In this document: positions 46,164 to 55,496 of the stretch, in pieces | Layout: the number at the start of each line of letters is the position of its first letter | Position numbering within the stretch: the stretch's first letter is position 1 | Assembly (NCBI GenBank): GCA_002293535.1 | Contig: DBDK01000001.1 | Coordinates: 51,306 to 115,305, forward strand | Length of the DNA: 64,000 bases | Reading direction: 5' to 3' | DNA from: Alistipes sp. UBA934 | GTDB lineage: Bacteria; Bacteroidota; Bacteroidia; Bacteroidales; Rikenellaceae | Notes under the pieces: model-generated | Databases searched by the model: none | Told to the model about the DNA's origin: nothing | Seen by the model: the letters and a program-made list of their open reading frames with translations, nothing else | Position numbers and translations under genes: made by a program

Positions 46164-46906
46164 GTACCGGAACCCTATATTTAGTCCCTTGCCCCATCGA
46201 CGACGGTGACCCTGAAAAAGTGTTGCCGGCGGCGAACTTCGAGGTGATGCGAGAGCTGGATTATTTCATCGTCGAGAATGTGCGCTCGGCGCGGCGATTT
46301 TTGTCGCGAGCGGGTGTTGGAACTGCCGAAAATGTCAAAAAATTTGACACGATTGTAAAAAAATTTGACACTTTTGAATTTGTCGAACTCAACGAGCACA
46401 CGCGCCCCGAAGAGGTCGAAAAGATGCTTCTACCACTGTTAAACGACGGTCGCAGTGCCGGAGTGATCTCCGAAGCCGGCGTTCCTGCCGTGGCCGATCC
46501 GGGTGCCGACATTGTCGCTGCCGCTCATCGCAAAGGTCTGAAAGTCATTCCTTTGGTTGGCCCGTCGTCGATTCTCCTCGCCCTGATGGCTTCGGGTATG
46601 AACGGCCAATCTTTCGCATTTAACGGCTATTTTCCTGTCAAACCCGACCAGCGCGCAAAGGCGATCAAGCACTTCGAGCGTCGCGCAGTTAGCGAACATC
46701 AGTCGCAGATTTTCATTGAAACCCCCTATCGTAATAGCAAGTTATTCAGTGAGTTACTAACCACCTGCTCCCCTTCGATCCGCCTCACTGTCGCTGCCGA
46801 TCTCACCGCTCCGGACGAGTTTATTCGCACCGCTACGATCGCTGATTGGCGCAAAACGTCCCCGCCCGACCTACAAAAACGCCCCGCAATTTTTATACTC
46901 GGCTAA
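46160..46906 (+). CDS. RsmI-like 16S rRNA ribose methyltransferase (tetrapyrrole methylase fold)
   Basis: 248 residues. TLYLVPCPIDDG at the start, ISEAGVPAVADPGADIV and VGPSSILLALMASG are the fold signatures of RsmI, which 2'-O-methylates C1402 in the decoding centre. The Bacteroidota form lacks the usual N-terminal LYIVATPIGN wording and may have its own specificity. The loop after RAGVGTAEN contains a tandem seven-residue repeat (VKKFDTI, VKKFDTF) that looks like a 21-bp in-frame duplication. ATGA overlap with murF-alr; the 3' end stops 11 bp from the convergent peptidase gene. Confidence 0.85.
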   Translation: MSTGTLYLVPCPIDDGDPEKVLPAANFEVMRELDYFIVENVRSARRFLSRAGVGTAENVKKFDTIVKKFDTFEFVELNEHTRPEEVEKMLLPLLNDGRSAGVISEAGVPAVADPGADIVAAAHRKGLKVIPLVGPSSILLALMASGMNGQSFAFNGYFPVKPDQRAKAIKHFERRAVSEHQSQIFIETPYRNSKLFSELLTTCSPSIRLTVAADLTAPDEFIRTATIADWRKTSPPDLQKRPAIFILG

Positions 46907-46917
46907 ATTGCGATTTC

Positions 46918-49134
46918 TCACTGCACAAGCGGACCTTCGCCCAAAATCTGCCTCAGAACCGAGTCTGGAGGGGATGGAACGGGGCCGTCAGGCACAGGCG
47001 CAACAATAAATCCGGAATATTCGGCGGGCTCAGGCGGAAGCAATCCGCGACCCTTAAGGAGCGCCTCGCGCGAAGGCTCGGAACCACGAAAATCGCGAAA
47101 CAAATCCATACCATCGCGAATCCCACGAGGAGCCAACACCTTGAAACGAAAGTCGTTAGCAACACGCCTATTGAAAATATCGCCGCTCTCGACAAAAGCC
47201 TCGAAAGCATCCTTATCCAACACCTCGGCCCAAATGTAACTGTAATATCCGGCAGCATAACCGCCATCAAAAATGTGGCTAAAGTAAGGATAATGGTATC
47301 GTGGCTCGATTTCGGGGATCAATCCACGCCGTGTCGTAAGTGCATCTTTCTCAAATTCGGCAACGTTAAACGGCTGATACTCACGCATCGAATGAATATC
47401 CATATCCGACAGCGACGCCGCCAGCAACTCCGTGGTCATAAACCCTTGATTAAACATCGCACTCTGCCGCATCCGCTGCAGGGTGCTTTCGGGTATCACA
47501 TCGCCGGAGCGATAATGCAGCGCATATTCGGCCAACAGTGCCGGCTGGAATGCCCAATTCTCCATAATCTGCGAGGGCAACTCCACAAAATCACGCTCTA
47601 CGCCCAACAGCCCCTCATAAGGCACATCGGCAAAAAGATTGTGTATCGCGTGACCGAATTCGTGGAAAAAAGTTTCGGTTTCATCCAGTGTCAGCAGGGA
47701 CGGAGTATTATCGACTGGCTCTGTGAAATTACAAGTGATGGTCGTAATAGGGTGAATCTTAGCGCCTTGCGCATCATATCCCTGACTGCGAAGCGACGAG
47801 CACCACGCCCCCGCACCTTTACCTGCACGCGGGAAGAAATCCATATAAATAACACCAAGGTGTCTGTTGTCGGTATCGAGCACCTCGTAAGTAACCACAT
47901 CTTTGTGATACACAGGCGCTTTGATGGGCCGGAAAGTGATACCGTAGAGGCGGTTGCAGAGAGTGAAAATGCCAGTACGCACGTTTTCCAGCGCAAAATA
48001 GGGCCGCGCCTGTTCTTCATCGAAATTGTATCGCTGCTGGCGCTCTTTTTCGGCATAATACCACCAATCCCAAGAGTGCAGCACAGCGGTTGAATCATTT
48101 GTTTCACTGCGTTTTAACTGCAACAATGCGTCTCTCTCCTCGGTGGCTTTGGCAAGGGACGGCTCCCACAGATCATCCAAAAATTCGTAGACCCTGCCGG
48201 GCGTTTTGGCCATTCGTTCGTCGAGCACAAAATCGGCAAACGTCTTATAGCCAAGCAGATGCGCCTTGCGAGTACGAAGACGGACTATATCATTGATTAT
48301 CTGCGTATTATCCTGGGAACCTCCCTCGGCGCATTGTCCCAAATAGGCCTCATAAATCGCACGACGGTGACGTTCGTTGCCAGAATAGGTCAGAAACGGG
48401 ATCCAACTCGGCTTTGAAAGCGTGAACACAAGGCTGTCGCGATGGCCCAATTCCTCGGCCCTCACCTTCGCTCTCGAAACGACATTCGTCGGCAAGTCGG
48501 TTCCATCGCGCTGAGGAATAACAAGTTCGTACGAATTAACGGCCTCGCGATTGTTGGCATCGAAGCGAACGCTAAGACTCGAAAGTTGCTCGTTAATGAG
48601 GCGGAGTTCCTGTTTTTCGGTCTCCGAAAGCAATGCCCCGGAACGCACAAAACGTTTGTAAACACGCTCTGTCAGACGCAGTTGGGCTGCATTCATACCC
48701 GCCCGATATCTGCCGTCATATACTGTGCGCACCTTTTCGAAAAGCAACGAATCGAGTGCAATTGCATCACTGTGAGCCGATTGCAGAGGTGACATCTCAG
48801 CCTTAATGGCCTCAAGTTCGTCGTTCGTATCGGCCGAGGTAAGAGTCGAAAACACGCGACCGACCGTGCCATAGAGCCGTCCGCTACGATCATAAGCCAG
48901 AATGACATTGTCGAACGAAGGGGGTTCAGGATTGGTGGTAATCGAGTCTATCTCAGCACGTTGAAGGAGCATTCCCTGCTCGAAGGCAGGCTTGAAATGA
49001 TGGACCTCGATTTCATCGAACGGCGGGGTGCCGAACGGGGTGTCCCACTCTGAAAAAAAAGGATTCTGGTCGCCCGCAGGCTTGCCGCAAGACACCAAAG
49101 CACACATAATGGCAAAAGTTAGGTAACGTTTCAT
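46918..49134 (-). CDS. M3 family zinc metallopeptidase, Dcp-like lipoprotein
   Basis: 738 residues from the ATG at 49132-49134. A lipoprotein signal (MKRYLTFAIMCALVSC) precedes a helical M3 peptidase with TFFHEFGHAIHNLF, the HExxH zinc motif, and a downstream Glu in GVERDFVELPSQ. Dcp-type enzymes remove C-terminal dipeptides from oligopeptides; the lipobox places this one on a periplasm-facing membrane. Its C-terminus is Pro-rich (PVPDGPVPSPPDS). A TATGTTTG box lies 20 bp upstream, diverging from rsmE. Confidence 0.92.
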   Translation of the reverse strand: MKRYLTFAIMCALVSCGKPAGDQNPFFSEWDTPFGTPPFDEIEVHHFKPAFEQGMLLQRAEIDSITTNPEPPSFDNVILAYDRSGRLYGTVGRVFSTLTSADTNDELEAIKAEMSPLQSAHSDAIALDSLLFEKVRTVYDGRYRAGMNAAQLRLTERVYKRFVRSGALLSETEKQELRLINEQLSSLSVRFDANNREAVNSYELVIPQRDGTDLPTNVVSRAKVRAEELGHRDSLVFTLSKPSWIPFLTYSGNERHRRAIYEAYLGQCAEGGSQDNTQIINDIVRLRTRKAHLLGYKTFADFVLDERMAKTPGRVYEFLDDLWEPSLAKATEERDALLQLKRSETNDSTAVLHSWDWWYYAEKERQQRYNFDEEQARPYFALENVRTGIFTLCNRLYGITFRPIKAPVYHKDVVTYEVLDTDNRHLGVIYMDFFPRAGKGAGAWCSSLRSQGYDAQGAKIHPITTITCNFTEPVDNTPSLLTLDETETFFHEFGHAIHNLFADVPYEGLLGVERDFVELPSQIMENWAFQPALLAEYALHYRSGDVIPESTLQRMRQSAMFNQGFMTTELLAASLSDMDIHSMREYQPFNVAEFEKDALTTRRGLIPEIEPRYHYPYFSHIFDGGYAAGYYSYIWAEVLDKDAFEAFVESGDIFNRRVANDFRFKVLAPRGIRDGMDLFRDFRGSEPSREALLKGRGLLPPEPAEYSGFIVAPVPDGPVPSPPDSVLRQILGEGPLVQ

Positions 49135-49154
49135 AGTTTTTTTGTTTCTTTGTG

Positions 49155-49162
49155 CAAACATA
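49155..49162 (-). promoter_or_regulatory. -7 box of the M3 peptidase gene
   Basis: TATGTTTG on the minus strand, 20 bp before the ATG at 49132-49134; it overlaps the probable promoter region of rsmE. Confidence 0.55.
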
Positions 49163-49171
49163 CGAAATTTT

Positions 49172-49873
49172 ATGCAACTTTTCTATGCGCCGACAATTTG
49201 TGGGCCTTCGTACATCCTGAGCGAAGAAGAGAGTCGCCACGCCGTGAAGGTGCTACGAATGGTGGAAGGCTCACGACTACATCTGACCGATGGACGAGGG
49301 AATTTATTTGAAGCAGAGGTTGTTACGCCATCTGCACGAGGTTGTGAAGTACGTGTTTTACAGACTTTTCCTGATTACGAGCGCCGGCCGTATAGCCTGA
49401 CGATGGGAGTGGCGCCGACAAAAAATCTCGACCGGTTCGAGTGGTTTTTGGAAAAAGCAACGGAAGTGGGAGTCGATGTTATTGTGCCGATCGAGTGCGC
49501 AAACAGCGAACGGAGGATCTTCAGGCCAGAACGCGGAGAAAAGATAATCGCCGGAGCAACGAAACAGTCATTAAAGGCGTATATGCCTGTTCTTGAGCCT
49601 ATTACTCCTATTAAAAAAATTCTAACGCGGCCATTTAAAGGGGTGAAACTCATAGCCCACTGCCGACCCGAAAGCGAAAGAATCCCGATTAACGATGCAT
49701 TGGTCTCCGGCCGAGACACACTTATATTAATAGGCCCGGAAGGAGATTTCACAGCCGAAGAAGTCGAACTGGCACTCGCTAACGGATTCAAAGCCATAAC
49801 GTTAGGCACATCGCGACTACGTACAGAAACTGCAGCCATCGCGGCAACTATCGCAACCTATTTGCGGAATTAA
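49172..49873 (+). CDS. rsmE: 16S rRNA (uracil1498-N3)-methyltransferase RsmE
   Basis: 233 residues from the ATG at 49172 (MQLFYAPTICGPSYILS). An N-terminal PUA-like domain with SRHAVKVLRMVEGSRLHLTDGRG precedes a SPOUT knot domain with LILIGPEGDFTAEEV and TLGTSRLRTETAAIAAT. It methylates U1498 in the 30S decoding region. The frame is open to 49142, but that part overlaps the peptidase promoter. The tRNA-Ala promoter begins at its stop codon. Confidence 0.93.
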   Translation: MQLFYAPTICGPSYILSEEESRHAVKVLRMVEGSRLHLTDGRGNLFEAEVVTPSARGCEVRVLQTFPDYERRPYSLTMGVAPTKNLDRFEWFLEKATEVGVDVIVPIECANSERRIFRPERGEKIIAGATKQSLKAYMPVLEPITPIKKILTRPFKGVKLIAHCRPESERIPINDALVSGRDTLILIGPEGDFTAEEVELALANGFKAITLGTSRLRTETAAIAATIATYLRN

Positions 49874-49891
49874 TTTTTTTTCTTACCTTTG
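49861..49891 (+). promoter_or_regulatory. Promoter of tRNA-Ala (and probably carAB)
   Basis: -33 TTTG at 49861-49864, 19-bp spacer, -7 TACCTTTG at 49884-49891. The -33 box lies within the last codons of rsmE. Confidence 0.8.
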
Positions 49892-49904
49892 TGCCGCTCG
49901 AAAG

Positions 49905-49978
<74 letters not shown>

Positions 49979-49979
49979 C

Positions 49980-50005
49980 AAGGGCCCTGAAAGTGGGCCT
50001 TTTAC
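49980..50005 (+). terminator. Hairpin after tRNA-Ala, possible terminator or attenuator before carA
   Basis: AAGG(G)CCC and GGGCCTT form a 7-bp stem with one bulged G and a 7-base loop, ending in TTTT. It stands about 15 bp before the carA ATG, so partial read-through into carAB is likely. Confidence 0.45.
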
Positions 50006-50020
50006 TAAATCCGCCTAACG

Positions 50021-51070
50021 ATGTTCAACAAAAAATCCGCCGCTCTCACCCTTGAGGACGGAACCATCTTTACGGGCTTCTCCTTTGGTGCCGACGGATC
50101 GGTATCAGGAGAAGTCGTTTTTAATACGGCAATGATCGGATACCCCGAACTGCTGAGCGACCCGCTGATGAGAGGCCATATTGTGGCACTAACCTATCCA
50201 CTGATAGGTAATTACGGTGTGCCACCAGTGGAGGAGCTGGAATCGGGAAAGGTACAAGTCGCAGGCTTGGTGGTCACCGACTACTCGGAAGAATTCAGTC
50301 ACTGGAATGCCGGCGAAAGCCTCAGCAAATGGCTGAAAGACAACAATGTGCCGGCAATTTACGGAGTTGATACGCGCGCACTCGCCCAACACCTGAGAGA
50401 CCACGGCGAGATGTCAGGTAAAATCATCGTCGAAGGAGCGGGCAATCCGAGAGAAATCGATTTCAGTAAACTTATGGCCGAGGTAAGTGTCAATGAACCT
50501 GTGATTTATGGCGACGGAGACGTGACAATCGCGATTCTTGACACGGGAGTGCAAAACAGCGTGATTCGAAGCCTGCTACGTCGTGGAGTGCGGGTGGTTC
50601 GCCTGCCTTGGCATACAGATCTGGATGAAAATCAATACGATGGACTGTTGCTTGTGGGTACGGCCGACGATCCGACACCACTGGCAGAGAACGTACGTCG
50701 CGCGATCGAGAAAGACAAGCCGATCTTTGGAGTTCGCGGCGCCGATATAACCCTCGCACTGGCGGTCGGCGGCAAGATTAAAAAACTGGAACGCTCACAC
50801 CGCGGAACAAATCAACCGGTACTCGAAACCGGCACAAATCACGCCCTGATAACATCTCAAAACCACAGCTGGGCCATTGATCCTCAGTCGCTTCCGGCAG
50901 ACTGGGAGGTATGGTTCGAAAATCTGAACGACGGCTCGATCGAAGGTATTCGCCGCAAAACGGGCTTTGTGAAAGCAGTACAGTTCAACCCCGAACCGAC
51001 ACTCCGACCCGAAGAATTCTCGCCCCTGTACGATAACTTTATAGATGCTGCTCGCGATGGAAAAAAATAA
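50021..51070 (+). CDS. carA: Carbamoyl-phosphate synthase small subunit with a degenerate amidotransferase site
   Basis: 349 residues. The N-terminal CarA domain is normal (LEDGTIFTGFSFGA, GEVVFNTAMIGYPELL, LTYPLIGNYGV, VTDYSEEFSHWNA). The C-terminal class I amidotransferase fold is recognisable (SHRGTNQPV, ITSQNHSWAID, GSIEGIRRK) but the active site is lost. The family nucleophile motif G-I-C-x-G-x-Q reads GVRGADI (R239 in place of Cys); the catalytic His motif QFHPE reads QFNPE (N323), although E325 remains; and SNGPGDP reads VGTADDP. The frame is intact and coupled to carB, so it probably serves as a structural partner while the enzyme uses ammonia. Confidence 0.9.
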   Translation: MFNKKSAALTLEDGTIFTGFSFGADGSVSGEVVFNTAMIGYPELLSDPLMRGHIVALTYPLIGNYGVPPVEELESGKVQVAGLVVTDYSEEFSHWNAGESLSKWLKDNNVPAIYGVDTRALAQHLRDHGEMSGKIIVEGAGNPREIDFSKLMAEVSVNEPVIYGDGDVTIAILDTGVQNSVIRSLLRRGVRVVRLPWHTDLDENQYDGLLLVGTADDPTPLAENVRRAIEKDKPIFGVRGADITLALAVGGKIKKLERSHRGTNQPVLETGTNHALITSQNHSWAIDPQSLPADWEVWFENLNDGSIEGIRRKTGFVKAVQFNPEPTLRPEEFSPLYDNFIDAARDGKK

Positions 51071-54000
51071 GATAAAAAAGGTTGTTCTGCTGGGCTCAGG
51101 TGCCCTGAAAATAGGCGAAGCCGGAGAATTTGATTACTCTGGCTCTCAGGCACTTAAAGCACTGAAAGAAGAAGGCATAGCGACGGTGCTGATCAATCCC
51201 AATATCGCCACAATTCAGACATCCGAAAACATCGCCGACAGGGTCTATTTCCTGCCCGTAACGCCCGAATATGTCGAAAAAGTGATCGCTCGCGAACGTC
51301 CGGACGGCATTTTGCTCGCCTTCGGAGGACAAACGGCGCTCAATTGCGGAGTCGCCCTGTTCAAGTCAGGGATACTGGAAAAGTATGATGTTCAGGTACT
51401 TGGAACGCCGGTTCAGAGCATTATCGACACGGAGGACAGAGATATTTTCGTGAAAAAACTCGACCAAATCGGCGTCAAAACCATTAAGAGTAAGGCAGTT
51501 ACTACGGTCGAAGATGCAAAAACCGTCGCTGCCGAATTGGGCTACCCTATTATTATACGTCCGGCGTTCACACTCGGAGGGCTGGGCAGCGGTTTTGCGA
51601 ACGACGAGGCTGAATTGGATGTACTCGCGCGCAAGGCTTTCACATATTCACCCCAGATTTTGGTCGAAAAATCGCTAAAGGGCTGGAAGGAGATCGAATA
51701 CGAAGTGATGCGAGACAGGTACGATAACTGCATCACTGTCTGCAATATGGAGAACTTCGACCCACTGGGAATTCATACCGGTGAGAGCATCGTGGTAGCC
51801 CCAGTGCAGACCCTATCTGCAACCGAAGCGGCAAAATTACGAGCACTGGCGATCCGAATTATCCGCCACGTGGGAATTGTCGGAGAATGTAATGTGCAGT
51901 ATGCGCTCGACCCACAGAGTGAGGAATACGTTGTGATTGAAGTAAATGCGCGTCTTTCGAGATCATCCGCACTGGCATCCAAAGCAACCGGTTATCCATT
52001 GGCTTTTGTGGCTGCAAAACTTGCATTGGGCTATGGGTTACACGAGTTGAAAAACTCCGTAACCAAAACAACCACAGCGTGTTTCGAGCCGACATTGGAC
52101 TACGTGGTATGCAAAATTCCGCGCTGGGATCTGGGCAAATTCAAGGGCGTTTCGAGAGAACTGGGCTCGTCGATGAAATCCGTTGGCGAGGTGATGGCGA
52201 TCGGGCGCAACTTCGAGGAGGCAATGCAAAAGGGCCTCAGAATGATCGGCCAGGGAATGCACGGATTTGTAGCAAACAAAGAGCTGATAGTTAGCGATTT
52301 GGATGAGGCATTGAATCGCCCGACAGACAAGCGCGTTTTTCAGTTGGCCAACGCTTTCAAGGCGGGCTATAGCGTGGACAGAATTTTTGAACTTACGAAA
52401 ATAGACCGTTGGTTTCTCCATAAATTACAGAATATCATTAGGTTGGATAACCAACTGGGACGCTTTGACAAATTGGAGGATGTGCCGGACGCATTGCTAT
52501 TAGAGGCGAAGCAGAGAGGTTTCTCAGATTTCCAGATCGCGCGCGAGGTGCTAAAGCCCTGTGACACAGATATGGAACGCGAAGTTGCCCAAGTGCGTGC
52601 GCATCGAAAAGCACGTGGAATCACTCCGTTCATCAAGCGTATCGACACGGTGGCCGGGGAGTATCCCGCCGACACTAACTATCTGTATGTCACCTATAAT
52701 GGTATTTCGCACGATGTCGATTTTCCGCGAGACGACCGCAGCGTAGTGGTGCTCGGTTCGGGGGCATATCGCATCGGCAGCTCGGTGGAGTTCGACTGGT
52801 GCTCCGTCAATGCAGCTAATACCATAAGGAAGAGCGGGTTACGCTCTATTATGATCAACTACAACCCTGAAACCGTCTCGACCGATTACGATATGAGTGA
52901 CAGGCTCTATTTCGACGAATTGACACTCGAAAGGGTGCTGGATATCACCGACTTAGAGGTTCCACGGGGCGTGATTGTGTCAATGGGCGGGCAGATTCCT
53001 AACAACTTGGCACTCAGGCTCGAAGCCAATCACGTACCGATTCTCGGAACCTCAGCGGCCAACATCGACCGCGCAGAGGACAGGCATAAATTTTCGTCGA
53101 TGTGCGACGAGCTGGGCATCGACCAACCCCGATGGAAAGAGCTCTCTTCGCTTGAAGACATCTACCAATTCGCTGAGGATGTGGGATTTCCACTGTTGAT
53201 TCGCCCCTCTTATGTGCTATCGGGCGCGGCAATGAATGTGGTGTCCAACCGCAGCGAACTGGAGCATTTTCTGACCTTGGCGACAAACGTCTCGAAGCAA
53301 CATCCGGTCGTGGTTACAGAATACCTGACGCACGCCAAAGAGATTGAAATAGACGCAGTTGCGAGGGACGGAGAGGTGCTGATCTACGCAATTTCGGAGC
53401 ACGTCGAATACGCGGGTGTGCATTCGGGTGACGCGACGATGGTGTTTCCGCCCCAGAAAATGTATGTCGAAACAATGCGTCGCGTGAAAAAAATAGCACG
53501 CGAAGTGGCTAAGGGTCTGGAGATTACGGGGCCGTTCAATATGCAGTTGATGGCCAAAAACAACGATATAAAGGTTATCGAGTGCAACCTGAGGGCGTCG
53601 AGATCGTTCCCGTTCGTATCTAAAGTACTGAAAGTCAATTTTATAGAGCTAGCGACGAGGGTGATGCTGGGCGAGAGCGTCGAGATACCTCACAAATCGG
53701 CCTTCGAGCTTGATTATGTGGGGATTAAAGCGCCGCAGTTCTCGTTTTCGAGGCTGCAAAAGGCCGACCCGGTGTTGGGTGTGGAGATGGCCTCCACAGG
53801 CGAGGTCGGTTGCCTGGGAGACGACTACTCGGAAGCTATTCTAAAGTCAATGATCTCAGTGGGTTACGCGATTCCGAAGAAAAATATCCTACTCTCGACT
53901 GGCGACGCGCACTCCAAAACCGATATGCTGAGTGCGGCTAAAGCGCTGCAAGACAGAGGGTATACTCTTTTTGCAACTAAAGGGACGGCGGATTTTTTGG

Positions 54001-54278
54001 CTGCAAATGGGGTGACGGCGGAAGTTCTACAGTGGCCGGATAGCCCGGAAAAGCCTAATACTCTGGACTTTATCAAGGAGCGCAAGATCGACCTGGTTAT
54101 CAACATTCCCAAGAATCTCTCGGCGGCGGAGCTCAACAATGACTACACCATAAGGCGCTCAGCCATAGACTTTAACGTACCGCTGATCACCAATCCACGG
54201 CTCGCTTCGGCGTTCATTCACGCATTCTGCAAGTTGGGGCCCGACGACATAAAGATCAAGGCCTGGGACGAGTATTAG
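51057..54278 (+). CDS. carB: Carbamoyl-phosphate synthase large subunit
   Basis: 1073 residues from the ATG at 51057, which overlaps carA by 14 bp; an ATG four codons upstream is also in frame. Two ATP-grasp halves are present, each opened by a GSG motif (LLGSGALKIGEAGEFDYS and VLGSGAYRIGSSVEFDWC), and the C-terminal MGS-like allosteric domain begins near LLSTGDAHSKTDM. It joins bicarbonate, ammonia and two ATP to carbamoyl phosphate for pyrimidines and arginine. Length and motifs are normal, in contrast to the degenerate CarA. Confidence 0.95.
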   Translation: MEKNKIKKVVLLGSGALKIGEAGEFDYSGSQALKALKEEGIATVLINPNIATIQTSENIADRVYFLPVTPEYVEKVIARERPDGILLAFGGQTALNCGVALFKSGILEKYDVQVLGTPVQSIIDTEDRDIFVKKLDQIGVKTIKSKAVTTVEDAKTVAAELGYPIIIRPAFTLGGLGSGFANDEAELDVLARKAFTYSPQILVEKSLKGWKEIEYEVMRDRYDNCITVCNMENFDPLGIHTGESIVVAPVQTLSATEAAKLRALAIRIIRHVGIVGECNVQYALDPQSEEYVVIEVNARLSRSSALASKATGYPLAFVAAKLALGYGLHELKNSVTKTTTACFEPTLDYVVCKIPRWDLGKFKGVSRELGSSMKSVGEVMAIGRNFEEAMQKGLRMIGQGMHGFVANKELIVSDLDEALNRPTDKRVFQLANAFKAGYSVDRIFELTKIDRWFLHKLQNIIRLDNQLGRFDKLEDVPDALLLEAKQRGFSDFQIAREVLKPCDTDMEREVAQVRAHRKARGITPFIKRIDTVAGEYPADTNYLYVTYNGISHDVDFPRDDRSVVVLGSGAYRIGSSVEFDWCSVNAANTIRKSGLRSIMINYNPETVSTDYDMSDRLYFDELTLERVLDITDLEVPRGVIVSMGGQIPNNLALRLEANHVPILGTSAANIDRAEDRHKFSSMCDELGIDQPRWKELSSLEDIYQFAEDVGFPLLIRPSYVLSGAAMNVVSNRSELEHFLTLATNVSKQHPVVVTEYLTHAKEIEIDAVARDGEVLIYAISEHVEYAGVHSGDATMVFPPQKMYVETMRRVKKIAREVAKGLEITGPFNMQLMAKNNDIKVIECNLRASRSFPFVSKVLKVNFIELATRVMLGESVEIPHKSAFELDYVGIKAPQFSFSRLQKADPVLGVEMASTGEVGCLGDDYSEAILKSMISVGYAIPKKNILLSTGDAHSKTDMLSAAKALQDRGYTLFATKGTADFLAANGVTAEVLQWPDSPEKPNTLDFIKERKIDLVINIPKNLSAAELNNDYTIRRSAIDFNVPLITNPRLASAFIHAFCKLGPDDIKIKAWDEY

Positions 54279-54323
54279 GCGACGGGATGGCGAGACAGTG
54301 GAGACAGCGTCACGCGGGGGGGA

Positions 54324-55454
54324 TTATAAAAATTCTTCGCCGCCGTCGAACTTCAAAGTTGTCACGACCTGCTTGATCCGCTGCTCGTGGGAACGCGGCC
54401 AAACAAGGAGAACATCGGGAGTATCTACAATAATATAGTCGCTAAGACCCTCTATTACAGCGAGTTTATCGGAAGGAACACGGATAAGTGAGCCGACCGT
54501 GTCGATCAGGCGAACGCCACCGGAGCAATGCTGGGCGGAGGAACAAGAGGCGGAAACGGCGTTACCGCGCTCGTCGTGAGGCGACAATCCATAAAGCGAA
54601 TTCCACGTACCGACGTCGCTCCAGCCGAAATTACTGGGCCTAACGTACACGTTATCAGCTTTTTCGATAATACCAAAGTCTATGGAAATGTTGCGGGTTT
54701 CGGGATAAATTCTACCAACGGTCTCGGACTCCTGAGGCGTACCGAACACCCCCTCCGAGGCGGCAAAAAGCGAATACGTCTCGTTCAGATGCTGCGACAG
54801 GGCTTTCAAAACAGTACCGGTTTTCCAGATGAAAAGTCCTGAGTTCCAAAAGAATTCACCGCTCTCGACGAACCTGCGGGCAACATCCTCGCTGGGTTTT
54901 TCGGTGAAAGTTTTCGCCTTTGCGATGCCCGTCCCAGAAGACGCCGAGGCCTCCGACCCCTCGCCGCTTTCGATCTGAATGTAGCCATAACCGGTGTCGG
55001 GACGCGTGGGAGTGATGCCGATAGTGACCATCGCGTCGTGCTGAGAGGCGAACTGAACTCCATCCTCGATGGCACGCTGGAACTCCTGCTCGCCAGTGAT
55101 AAAATGATCTGCCGGAGTGACGATCATCACCGAATCGGGAGCAGTTGCCTTGAGTCGAAACGCAGCGTAAGCAATGCAAGGAGCGGTATTTCGACCCAGC
55201 GGCTCACCCAAAATCTGATCGATGGAGAGTTCCGGAATTTGTTCTGCTACAAGATCGCGATAGGCCTCGCCCGTGACTACCAAAATATTCTCCACAGGCA
55301 CGATGGGCAAAAATCGCTCGAAGGTCTGCCTCAAAAACGACTTACCTACTCCTAAAATATCCAAAAATTGCTTGGGCCGAGCCTCTCTGCTTACAGGCCA
55401 AAAGCGACTACCTACACCACCGGCCATAATTACGCAATAGACGTTTTGCTTCAT
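54324..55454 (-). CDS. manC: Mannose-1-phosphate guanylyltransferase
   Basis: 376 residues from the ATG at 55452-55454, set by a TATCTTTG box 4 bp upstream; a frame open to 55964 runs antisense through pssA and is not real. The nucleotide-binding motif IMAGGVGSRFWPVSR, ARPKQFLDI, VTPADHFI, FTEKPSEDVA and FGWSDVGTW define the GDP-mannose pyrophosphorylase family without the fused isomerase domain. It supplies GDP-mannose for glycans and GDP-fucose. It diverges from pssA. Confidence 0.92.
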   Translation of the reverse strand: MKQNVYCVIMAGGVGSRFWPVSREARPKQFLDILGVGKSFLRQTFERFLPIVPVENILVVTGEAYRDLVAEQIPELSIDQILGEPLGRNTAPCIAYAAFRLKATAPDSVMIVTPADHFITGEQEFQRAIEDGVQFASQHDAMVTIGITPTRPDTGYGYIQIESGEGSEASASSGTGIAKAKTFTEKPSEDVARRFVESGEFFWNSGLFIWKTGTVLKALSQHLNETYSLFAASEGVFGTPQESETVGRIYPETRNISIDFGIIEKADNVYVRPSNFGWSDVGTWNSLYGLSPHDERGNAVSASCSSAQHCSGGVRLIDTVGSLIRVPSDKLAVIEGLSDYIIVDTPDVLLVWPRSHEQRIKQVVTTLKFDGGEEFL

Positions 55455-55458
55455 AGTC

Positions 55459-55466
55459 CAAAGATA
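55459..55466 (-). promoter_or_regulatory. -7 box of manC
   Basis: TATCTTTG on the minus strand, 4 bp before the manC ATG and 12 bp from the opposed pssA box. Confidence 0.65.
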
Positions 55467-55478
55467 ACAATTTTTCGC

Positions 55479-55486
55479 TATCTTTG
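55479..55486 (+). promoter_or_regulatory. -7 box of the pssA-porin gene
   Basis: TATCTTTG, 10 bp before the ATG at 55497; it fixes the start, since the open frame continues upstream to 55368. Confidence 0.65.
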
Positions 55487-55496
55487 CGCTGAAGTT

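Noticed and set aside
46846..48093. 415-codon open frame on the plus strand
   Set aside because: Antisense to the M3 peptidase, very basic composition, begins inside the RsmI-like gene; a shadow frame.
49980..50020. Riboswitch or pyrimidine-responsive leader before carA
   Set aside because: Only a small hairpin with a short T run is present; the 42-bp gap after the tRNA is too short for a known riboswitch class.
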